A stretch of 64,000 bases of DNA from Antedon mediterranea (taxonomy: Eukaryota > Echinodermata > Crinoidea > Comatulida > Antedonidae): positions 4,717,001 through 4,781,000 of the forward strand of contig NC_092673.1 of NCBI RefSeq assembly GCF_964355755.1, read 5' to 3'. A program made the position numbers and the translations under genes. Below the pieces are notes generated by a model, which was given only the letters and a program-made list of their open reading frames with translations, searched no databases and had not been told where the DNA came from. Below are positions 50,701 to 60,158 of this stretch, piece by piece (positions within the stretch are counted from its first letter, which is position 1; the number at the start of each line of letters is the position of its first letter).

Positions 50701-53700
50701 GTGCTATCCATTTGAAAGAATGTGCTATCCATTTGAAATAAATTTCTATCCATTTGAAAGAATGTGCTACCCGATAATCCGTATAGAACAATGTACAGTA
50801 GGCCTACTATATCCATTTGACTGTGCTACCTAATGTGCTATCCATTTGAAATAATGTGCTACCCGATAATCCTTATAGAATAATGTACAGTACTATATCT
50901 ATTTGATTGTGCTACCCAATGTGCTATCCATTTGAAATAATGTGCTATCCATTTTGAAATAATGTGCTATCCATTTGAAAGAATGTGCTATCCATTTGAA
51001 ATAGGCCTAATGTGCTATCCATTTGAAAGAATGTGCTACCCGATAATCATAGAATAATGTACAGTACTATATCCATTTGATTGTGCTACCTAATGTGCTA
51101 TCCATTTGAAAGAATGTGCTATCCATTTGAAAGAATGTGCTATCCATTTGAAAGAATGTGCTACCCGATAATCCGTATAGAATGCACAGTACAGTTATAT
51201 CATAGTTATATCCATTTGATTGAACTATCTATTGTGCTATCCGTTTGAACTAATGTGCTGTCTGTTTGAAATAATTCAGGTTTTTTTTTTAAATATGTTT
51301 TGCTATCCATTTTAAACGTGCTAAACAAGTTACATATTTGTTGATATAAATTTGCGGTACACCACGTAGGCCTATATTAGTTCTGAAAAGAACTGTTGAG
51401 TTGCTTGACGTTTCGATTTAGGCCTACTCCAAAGTCAAAGTCTCCAAAGCTATTCCATCATGTCGTATTCGGGGAATCGCCCACAAGTGTTTTCTCAGAG
51501 AAGGGTATGTTCTGTATGGGGTTCTGTATGCTATTTGTTAATAATGTACAAAAAATGAAATAAAAAATCATATAATTATCGGTATGTACGGAGGAAGCTC
51601 GAACAAGACGAAGCGCGAAACAAATAAAAGCGCAGCGCGAAACATCTGAAATGATATACAATTTCTCAAAACATGAAAACACAGAATATATTATATTAAT
51701 ATAACTTTTTAATATTTCCAAAGGCTCGGACAAGGAAGAAGGGCCTTAAAAAACTGAATTGCTATATGTTAGACCACATTTCCATAACTTTTCAAAACTC
51801 ATTGAACCCTCTGCTAGTAGGCTTAATTAATATAGGAGCGTATCGCCAAATCATTAGAGAAAAAAAAACATGGCATGAAGATGTAATTAATCAAACAACG
51901 GCCAAAGAATACCAACAATTTTAATTTAGGTTTCGATTCGTAATTACTAATGTGGTGGACTAAGCCTAGTTTGAAACTATAGTGACCATTTATTTTAGAA
52001 AGAAAGATAGACAAATTTGTTTCCATCTCCATGTTATTGTTAATACCAAGGCACTTTTCAATTAATAATTCTGGCCTAGTATTCTTGCAAGGTCGTCACA
52101 GCTCCAGTTACAAAGGTCGTCACAGCTCCAGTTACAAACGGTGATACAAAGTGTCAATCATTTGACCAGTGAACAGCCCACTGGTAGGATAGTCCTTGAA
52201 ACCGTCCGTAAAACACATTAATCACTCACATCAGTCATGCCGCTAATGGTTGAAAACCTCACTTTTTGGGGTTTTCAAACGTAACGCTATCCGGGGCTCC
52301 TGCGCCTAATGAACTAGGCAGAAGCAGGTTGCCGTTACGTTAGTTAGTTACTGTAGCTAGGCCTAGCCTACTCAGGCCTAGCAAACGAGGTGACGATAGC
52401 CTACTAGGCCTTGGCCTATGTACAATCTGTGTGGTGAGGCATTTATGTTCGGTGTATAAGACGCACCCTTAATTTAGAGGTCAAATTTGCGTGTCAAAAG
52501 TGTGACTTATACACCGAAATATACGGTATATTAAAAAAAAAATATAATTTTATTTTTGTCTTTAGTGTATGCTTAGATATCAGTATATACGTGTTCTAGG
52601 CAAGGTTGCATTTTAAAAATTTGCATGCGGACTCGGTTGCGGGTTGCTGGCCTTCGGTTTGCAACACTTCACGTGAGCGTGTCATAGAAACGCTTGAGAA
52701 AACAAATAAAACTAGTAACGATCACTTAAAAATGTGTCCATATTAGGGGTCTGACTTGATTATCATCATTATCGTTATTTTATTCTCAACTTTAAAGATT
52801 TGAACATTCAACGTGACTCAACGTTGACTGGAAATCAGGATTTACATCCTACACTTGAAGCTGTCCCTCTGTCGAGAATCTCAATTTTCCAACATAGATG
52901 CTTGGAAACAACACTTTCATCCTTAATACTTTTCCAAATTAGGTTTTTTGGAATTTTTGTTCATCTTGAATCCTTTTGTAATCTGCATATAGCACTAAAT
53001 AGGGTGTTACTTCTTTTTATTTCCACACAAATTCAATAGCAAGCAGTACAACTTGCTAATTACAGGATAGAAATTATAAACCATTTATAATGCTCTACAC
53101 TATCAAACTAGTTTGAAAAAAAAGTGTGTTATGCCCAAATATAGTAGTGATATGACACAATCATGTCAATATGGGCACATCACATTTTTTTTGTCACATA
53201 AAGTTTGATAGTGTAGACAAGGTTTAAGGCTGTGGTAGTGGCACTGTTTTGGCAATGAGGAAAAACCTGCTTAATGATTGAGAAAAGATTGGAACCTAGT
53301 ACCTGTGATTGATAAGCATAAGTATTTAACCACAAACCTACGATACTCACCTCAAAGTTTTCGAGAGATGGTGGAACATTTAGCTGATTGCGGTTGGGAA
53401 TTTCAACATGTCCGAAATTTTGACGAGCTGCTTCACACCAAAGACCAATATAGCCGTACGAGAAAACAGTTCGATCACCGTCAAATTGTACAGTAATATC
53501 TTCACCTGTGTACTTCCGAAGCACTTTAATTCTGAGAGAGAAAATTGTAAAGTTATGTTAATTATTTTTTATTTCATCATAAAAATTAATCACTGAAATT
53601 AAATCTTATTTGATCAACCAGCTGAAAATTCCAGTTGATACCAGTTGGAAATTTTAATTGGTCCAACTGGTATTCAACTGATTTTCAATTGGTCCGACTG

Positions 53701-56700
53701 GTTTCCAAATGGTTCAACTGGTTTTCTCAACTGGTCAGCTTTTTTTCCCAACTGGTTTTTAATTGGTCCAACTGGTTGGTTCTTTCAACTGGTTTTCTCA
53801 ACTGGTCACCTAACCTTTCAATTGTGAAGTGAGACATTTATTTTCTTATCAATCTAATGATGCTTACACAGCTATCTACCCATTCTGTGCCTGTTCCTTG
53901 GTTTCTGAATGTGTAAAAACAAACCAATCAAATGGCAAGGATACACTTGTGTGTTATGATAGTTAATTGTGATTGGATAAACCCAGATCATTACTTACCG
54001 ACCAGTCTCATCTGGAATACGAGAACCGGATGCTGATACGCTTCCAGTACCGACCCAAAAATATGCAGCTACAGTAATAAATAATTCACAAGTCAAGATA
54101 AACTGTACTCATAGAGAGAACATGAAAGTAGTAGTAAATTGCGGCAAGTTGTTTCATGATTTCAAATCAAGCATATGAATAACAATTTGCTATACTATGG
54201 GCTTTGCATGTCAATGTAATGCGTTCGAATCCCATAAACAATAAAAGCAATTGCACAGATTAGAAACAAATGGAAAGATCTTGTAAGGTGTATCTCCAGG
54301 ACAGCCCAGGCGGAGAAGTACATGGATCTCTAATTGGTAACGAAGCCGTAAATCAATATACAGTTTAACCATACTACTTCTTACCTGGACCTCTTCCATC
54401 ATACTTCAGATTGTAAAATTTCACCGTTTGTGTGTCAATGATTTCCACGCTGTCAGCCTCAGTATCATGAACAAGCCTATCAAATCCTAGATGTCCGAGG
54501 TTATGTGTTGATGGTGGAACAAAAGACGTGGCAATGTTGACATGTGCAAAGCTCATCTACAATGTAAACGTGTGATTAGGAGTTTATGTTTATTGTGTTT
54601 TGTACTGTTTTAAAGATATATTGCCCCCCTGAAAAAAATGTTTTTGTTGTTGTTGAATATGCCATTTTAATGTCACATAATTGTTATTCACTTTGACCAA
54701 AAATTGAATCGAGAAAAAAAAAAAAAATTATATACCTGAAAACACTGTAATTTAAAGCAAAAAATAGTCAAATTGGTTGTCAGCCAATGGGTTTGGTTAA
54801 ATTTAACTGTTTATTTTGTCATTTTATAAGTGAAAAAATTAACTTTACTAAAACTACAATATGGCCTATTGAATGTCTGATTTTAATAATCTTCATTTTT
54901 CATGTTTTTGGGGGACAATATATTTTTAAGGGCCAACGGACATTTACTTAAAATGAATACATTTCCTGAAAAGGGAAAGAAGAGGTCATGTTATGTTGGA
55001 AATATACACCTATGGGCATAATGTCAAAGCATGTACATATAGAATGTAGTTCATATTTTCTGAACATGACCTATTTACACCTTGTCTATCAAACTTTATG
55101 TGACAAAAAAATGTGACATGCCCATATATGGACATGATTTGTCATATCACTACAATATTTGAGCATATCACTACCATACTTGGGCATGCATCACACTTTT
55201 TTTGTCAAACTAGTTTGATAGTGTAGACAGAGCTTTAGGTTCATGAATGTACAAAAACACAGAATATGCCTCATCATTGCAGGGTGCAACATTTATCAGA
55301 ATTCAACAGTATCATTGAACCGTAGTAAAAATAAAATTGACTTCTTTATTATTCTACTAACAGCCACAAAAAAGCAGTTCAATGGAACATTACCGATTGG
55401 CTTTGACTCCACACAGCTATCCATTTGAGCTCTGAAATATCACCTCCAGGTGGTAACGAAATAATGAAGTTTTCATTGTCATAGGCACGAAGAGTGGCTG
55501 TTCTAAATGACAAAAGAAAACACATACAGTTAGATTGATACCATTAATCAATATATATATAAAGATATGTGCATTTTGCATAGCACGTTGGTTGAGTTTG
55601 TGCACTCTTTGTGTTCATAATCAGTGTAGCATGTCCCACAGTGATATAACTGGCTCATCCTATATTGTGCCTGTTCTGCAGTATATATCATTTCAAAACA
55701 TGGGCTGCACTGTTGAGATTTATTATTGAAACAGTACTGTTTGCAGATTGGATATATATTAATTCATTTCCTGTATTTCGGATAGTACATCTTATTATTA
55801 TTTTTATTAGGATAGTCGTAAACCTGGTCACCAACAACTATAACAATGATAAAGAATAACATTATAGGCATACTGCACATTTTCCAAAAATTAGAAACAT
55901 CTGTAATATTTACTAGTAACTGCAATTGCATCAGGGATCTAAGATTATTGGTAATTTTATGCATTCTCTGATTGTGCAGTTACCCATTGCTTCTATGAGC
56001 TTGAATCTAACCAACCCTAGCCATCATCTGAACAAGCTTGGTGGTTTTAATATAAATGTCAGGCTATTGGTCGGGAGGTCCTAACCAAGAATTACTTGTG
56101 TTCTCAATGTACTGAACACACAGTATAATTGGAATTCAATCATATGAGTTTACCTTCCGATTTCATCAGGAATTAAACTGCCTGTATCATCTGGTGAAGT
56201 AGAAGTTCCTGCCCAGAAATATGCATCTAAAACAAACATATCAAAACCATGTAAATTTAAATATATTTCTCCCCATAAACATAGTGGTATACATTAGCCT
56301 ACAGTACAGTACATATGTAAAAAAAAATGTATAGGTTTATTCTTAGGCTTGGTTCCCACTAGACTGCAACGCAAAGGGATTTGACCAATCACAAGCGATG
56401 GATTATTTTAACAGTTTTGTATGATTGGTGGTCAACTCGCTTGTGTTGTATCTACATCTTTGCGTTGCGTCGCTAGTGGGAACCGCGCTTTAATGTGAAA
56501 GAGATATTCCATAACTTCTTTCCTTCTTTAGTTCAACATTATAAAATCACTTCTTTTACTTATCATCTAGCTATTCAGTTCATCCACTCTTATATGTTCA
56601 TGAACAGATAAATTAAAAGGGGGAGGGAAAAGTGGTGTATATTTGAAGCATGCATTCCATTTCGATTCAAGTCTTGTTTAAACATACTGTATCTTGATAC

Positions 56701-58972
56701 ATACTGCTCCATCAACCCTATCTTGATAGAATGATTCAGAGTCAGGCTTCCCCTTTTGGCAATCAAAATGATCAACCATTTCACATCACTGTATAAATGC
56801 GTATGTCAATGACCCACTATACAACCCCTGGGAGAGGAGCGTCATTTATCCGATGTGCATTATAATATATTTTATGAATACCAAGACACATTCCTGCATA
56901 AAAAATGTGACTATACCTTTAGGTAACCACGAACCACCCATTTTGAAGACCACTTACTGGGGTTGTTCATGATATGGTGGATGGTAAAGTGATGGACATT
57001 GACACCCCATTGTTCATTGGTTTTTTGATGCACCCCTGCATCATTAATTATTTGACCGGGGGTCATATAGTGGGTCATACAATTTCACCAAAAAATAAAC
57101 AAAGTCGGCGCTGGACAAGGGCCACACACTTTAACCATTATTAGCACTTCTGTTTTCTTGTTTTTCTGCCCATCGCCAGTCATACCCACCTCAACTAAAA
57201 TCTACAACATGACCTTTTATCAAATTTACCTGGTGCATTTCCATTGTATGTAAATCCTCTCAACCAAAGTTTGTTGTCATTGATGGCATACACTGTGCCT
57301 TGAATATCATATGATGGAGTGGACTGCTGACCAAAATCTCCAATCTCCTTCCCAAAGTAGTCAACAGCTTCTTGGCCTTTTACTCCTGGAATAAAATAGC
57401 ATTAAAATTATGATAAAAACTAGGACAAATGTATGCAAAAAACAAAAACATGCTCTAAATCCGACAAAAAAATCCCTCTAGTTAATGATGAGTAAGGGCA
57501 TTGCTGGCAGCCTCACATATCAAGTCGAAGTATTACAAAAACCCAACATTTAAAGCCCGGAGTGACTTTGGTGGGGCTTCCCTTTTTATGCCTATATGAC
57601 TCTATGTTCTCTGTTATTTTTTGTTCAAATTGCTCAAGAAAATCAACGTGCAATTTGAAATTAATTTTGTGCATCCTGGCACAACACAGTAGCCTACCAG
57701 TTACTACCACTACCACCCACCAGCCGGCCAACAATTGAAGAGGCTATATCATTATTATTAGCACCTAGTCTAGGCCTAGCTAGCCCTACTGTGAAACATG
57801 TGTGACCTATTTTTTATTAGTAACTTAGTAGTAGCCAGGCCCTGGATGACCCACTTCATTGTTCAGAGAGAGAAACATATACAAACTAAATAGCCTAGGC
57901 CTACACCACTGTAGATTAGGGCCTAGCCTAGTACTAGCATAGGCCTACACTCACACACAGTAGCTAATGCATAATAGTAGTAGGCCTAAATTAGCCCTAA
58001 ATAAAGTAGTACAGTACTGGAGTGTTGTAGGGTCCCTTGCCTAGGCCTAATATAGCCTATCTATGGCTACGAAGCCTACTACTCTAGGCCCCTAGGCTAA
58101 ACTATGGCCTAGGCCTAGCCTAGTAGGCCTAGGCCTAGTACTAGGCTAGGTAGGCCTACTACTAGTTAGTAGGCCTAGGCCTAGCCTAGCTAGGCCTAGG
58201 CCCTACTACCTAGGCCTATTTCAAGTTAGAATTGATTCCATTCTACTCTAGCTAGGTAGGCCTAGGGCCTAGGCCTAGCTTGCTATTAATAACCTGCAGT
58301 TCAAATGTCTTAATTTTTCCCGTCCACGTGTCATTTCTCCTCATCTTGGGCCTAGGCCTACCCTAGCTGGTTATTTATAATTATAAACTTCATCCTCTCT
58401 GTCGTCCCCAGTTAATTATCTCGTCCGTCCCCCGGACGTGACGACGACGACGCGATGGGATCGAGCGCCTTTTTTATATTACCCTCGCTTTTACCATGTG
58501 ACTTCACTATTAACCAATCATCTTGCGACATAAGATAAGATAAGATAACATGAACACAACAAGGCGAACATGAAATTGGTTATTAGGACATTAGGCTTAA
58601 TTAGATTTAAAAAAAAAAAACGTAACATAAAGGGCCGGATCTGTGTAATACATAGTGTCAAGTCATTAGTATCCATTCATCCAGTAATGGATGTTAATAT
58701 CCTAGTTAGCACAATTCTCCAGTCAAGATATAATATCAGCCTAATATCAGCAAAGAAGTCAGCGGCCGCTCGTTCCAATTAACAGCCAATCATAACGTCA
58801 AACACGGAAAGAGCTTGTGCTACATATAGGCCTAGGTCTATCGGTATTTGCTGTTCTGAGATTCACCATCCGATATGAAAATCTTAATAACGAAAACTTC
58901 TCCGGAGAGGCCCTACCTACCAGATATTAATAATACTATGAATTCCAATATGAAAAGGTTTGTACAGGCCAT
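41769..58972 (-). CDS. Skeletor/Knickkopf-like protein (2 DM13 + DOMON), complete
   Basis: Predicted secreted, surface-anchored matrix protein. Exons in coding order: 58972-58921, 57385-57230, 56226-56154, 55502-55394, 54556-54385, 54068-53999, 53531-53351, 47381-47139, 46971-46848, 46292-46185, 44704-44531, 44180-43987, 43533-43506, 43050-42884, 41903-41769. Every junction has GT-AG and matching phase; the total is 1,986 bases, 661 codons plus stop. Signal peptide MACTNLFILEFIVLLISG. DM13-1 about 30-140 (GTVYAINDNKLWLRGF, DAYFWAG). DM13-2 about 150-271 (LKYDGRGP, AAYFWVG, FGHVEIP, LNVPPS). DOMON about 272-430 (WTVRDDDVIDIQLRGRV, ADVTVAW). C-terminal domain about 431-632 (IGQSGGERGYTSITG, YHPFYITND, CYTHRFLGW). 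Hydrophobic tail with no cytoplasmic part, suggesting a GPI anchor. In insects Knickkopf organises cuticle chitin; a matrix role here is inferred. Confidence 0.87.
42223..42275. mobile_element. MITE, AGCTCTGTCTACACT family, left end only
   Basis: TAA followed by AGCTCTGTCTACACTATCAA and GTGACAAAAA, then homology is lost. A solo terminus in the last intron of the Skeletor-like gene. Confidence 0.7.
43265..43449. mobile_element. MITE, AGCTCTGTCTACACT family
   Basis: 185-bp copy flanked by TTA (43262-43264 and 43450-43452). An extra palindrome (TTATGTGACAAAAAAATGTG and complement around 43,325) suggests internal inversion or nesting. Lies in the intron between exons 13 and 14. Confidence 0.8.
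43658..43735 (-). mobile_element. 3' end of the (AAATA)n-tailed retroelement
   Basis: Reverse-orientation match to 9,885-9,990: a TATTTTATTTTTATTTTATT tail followed by CAACAGCGATAATTACCGCC. Intronic. Confidence 0.7.
44868..46083 (-). pseudogene. 5'-truncated CR1/L2-like LINE (reverse transcriptase C-terminal half) in an intron
   Basis: An open frame of 302 codons (46081-45173) starts inside the reverse transcriptase at the GPLLFLLYVNDI block and contains the catalytic YADDT, KFLGVSID, LYCSLVLPYLLYCNIVW and the usual C-terminal SLKLLKLTDINIF...GPKIWNSLP. The upstream two thirds, including any endonuclease, are missing. A 3' UTR of about 300 bp follows and ends in ATGAAATGAAATGAAAT. The frame has no internal stops, so the insertion is fairly recent. 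It lies between exons 10 and 11 of the Skeletor-like gene, in the same orientation. Confidence 0.88.
46425..46705 (+). pseudogene. Remnant of another LINE reverse transcriptase C-terminus
   Basis: Reads RLSRLGLSSLEDRRSRGDMI followed by ETYKIIHGLENV in one frame, then after a frameshift near 46,540 a TRGHPFKLCKPWF...IRIIKVRNSLP-like phrase. These are typical of the extreme C-terminus of non-LTR reverse transcriptases. It is short and broken, in the intron between exons 9 and 10 of the minus-strand gene and opposite to it. Confidence 0.7.
47789..52526. mobile_element. Roughly 4.7-kb element with terminal and subterminal inverted repeats
   Basis: The left end CCATATATTTCGGTGTATAA and right end complement CCGTATATTTCGGTGTATAA are inverted, each flanked by TA. 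A second inverted pair lies inside: AGGCGCAGGAGCCCCGGATA at about 48,388 and its complement at about 52,290. GTATAAGACGCACC motifs repeat near both ends. No transposase was found; the centre is filled by the satellite at 49,370-51,260. It occupies most of the intron between exons 7 and 8 of the Skeletor-like gene. It could be one large non-autonomous element or two related copies that captured the DNA between them. Confidence 0.65.
49370..51260. repeat. Satellite with higher-order structure
   Basis: About 1.9 kb built from the modules GTGCTATCCATTTGAAAGAA (about 21 bp, variable copy number), TGTGCTACCCGATAATCCGT and AGAATAATGTACAGTAC, arranged in composite units of about 100-190 bp. A distinctive variant, TCCGTAGGCTATAGAATAAT, occurs at 49,751 and 50,384, and the units around both positions match in order, giving a higher-order period of about 633 bp. 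Confidence 0.88.
53089..53224. mobile_element. MITE, AGCTCTGTCTACACT family, diverged
   Basis: Ends TGCTCTACACTATCAAAC and GTTTGATAGTGTAGACAAGG with the family interior (ATGACACAATCATG, GGGCACATCACA). Intronic, just before exon 7. Confidence 0.75.
53619..53820. repeat. CAACTGGT-based minisatellite
   Basis: Irregular repeats of CAACTGGT and AATTGGTCC with spacers such as TTTTCTCAACTGGTC, over about 200 bp in the intron between exons 6 and 7. Short open frames here are repeat-derived. Confidence 0.75.
54195..54240 (+). mobile_element. Possible SINE fragment with B-box motif
   Basis: GCGTTCGAATCCCAT matches a tRNA B box and T-arm, but no acceptor stem or A box can be paired with it. It is probably the remains of a tRNA-derived SINE. 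Confidence 0.35.
55078..55234. mobile_element. MITE, AGCTCTGTCTACACT family
   Basis: 157-bp copy flanked by TTA (55075-55077 and 55235-55237), with right terminus GTGTAGACAGAGCT and the shared interior. Intron between exons 4 and 5. Confidence 0.85.
56345..56492. mobile_element. MITE-like element, GGTTCCCACTAG family
   Basis: About 148 bp with ends AGGCTTGGTTCCCACTAG and CTAGTGGGAACCGCGCTT, and GCAACGCAAAG/CTTTGCGTTGC just inside. Same family as 5292-5846 but with a different, shorter interior (TTGACCAATCACAAGC). Intron between exons 2 and 3. Confidence 0.78.
57735..58350. repeat. AGGCCTAGG-rich low-complexity block
   Basis: Dozens of overlapping self-complementary motifs (TAGGCCTA, CCTAGGCC, GGCCTAGCC) without a fixed period, densest at 58,030-58,280. 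It lies in the first intron of the Skeletor-like gene, about 0.7 kb downstream of its first exon. Confidence 0.75.
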
Positions 58973-60158
58973 TATTAACGCCTTTGTAGAGAACTAAATA
59001 GTAATTGCCACCACCGAAACGAAATGCTTTCACGGTCACTAATCCTATATTTACAATGAATCAGCGAATTCAAATAACAATAAGGAAGTAGGAACGCTGG
59101 TAGATCTGGCTCATTTGCAATAACATTGTTATGATCTAACAATTGTTGATATAGTATAGCAGCCTACTAGACCTCAGTAGCATATTATATTAAAATGATA
59201 TGCGGTTGCCATGCCAACGATGTTCAATGCGTAATAAATGTCGATTATCCGGTCGAACTGGGATATGGTCTGCGTTGTTAATTTATTGTTATATTGATTA
59301 GGATGCCTGCTGTATGCCTCTATTATTAATATCTCCGTGAATAAACGTTTGAATAATAATAGCTATCAATATTGCCATTGCTATTTATATTAGGCCTATC
59401 CATCTACACGAAAACACGAAATAAAAAACTCAATAGCCATGGTTATAAAACAATATAATCTTTAATTTGTTTGTAAACAACTTCTTGTACCAATTTATTT
59501 CATATACAAAACATGTCACAACACTCGACTAGTAACAAATATTTTAGACTTAAAATTTATGTAGAATTTAAAATTCTAAGTAGGCCAACATGAAACATTA
59601 ATTAACTTATTAATTTATTTCGAAGCATTTAAAACAGGACTAGTTACCACATAAAATACAAAATGGCAAGTTACTAATTACAAATACATAATTACGTAAC
59701 TACTACATTCTATAAACCCAAATTAGGTAGTGATGAGAAGAGAATTCATTAAAGACAAAAAAAACTGTTAATCATTGGATTAACTCGATAAAGAATACGG
59801 TAAGCATCAATATTATTTGAATGCGACTATATTTTATCTCCGTCGACGCATTTGTGTTAAAACCACTTTCAGTATTTTGGAATATTGAACATTAATTTCT
59901 AAAATTCCGATTGAATATGGTAATTTCAACAATCGGATTGGTAGCTGTAGCTCTGTCTACACTATCAAACTTGATGTGAAATAAAAATGTGATGTGCCCA
60001 AATATGGTAGTGATATACCCATATATGTTATAGTGGTATGACATCATCATGTTCATGTATGGGCACATCTTTTTTTGTAGACAGAGCTTTATACTTTGAT
60101 ACTTTAATAATCAAATGCATAATTTACTGACTAATTCGTAACGTTCCATAAGATAGCT
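58973..60158. other. Intergenic region between the two Skeletor-like genes
   Basis: Should contain the promoter of the complete gene (minus strand, upstream of 58,972) and the 3' flank of the second gene. No TATA box or other promoter element could be assigned. It contains a MITE at 59,949-60,088. Confidence 0.55.
59949..60088. mobile_element. MITE, AGCTCTGTCTACACT family
   Basis: 140-bp copy with AGCTCTGTCTACACTATCAA at the left, GTAGACAGAGCT at the right, and the shared TGACATCATCATG interior. Flanks TGT/TTA do not form a clear target duplication. It lies just beyond the distal last exon of the second Skeletor-like gene. Confidence 0.82.

Noticed and set aside
53619-53832. Overlapping 60-65 codon frames rich in Asn-Trp-Ser
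   Set aside because: They arise from the CAACTGGT minisatellite within an intron.
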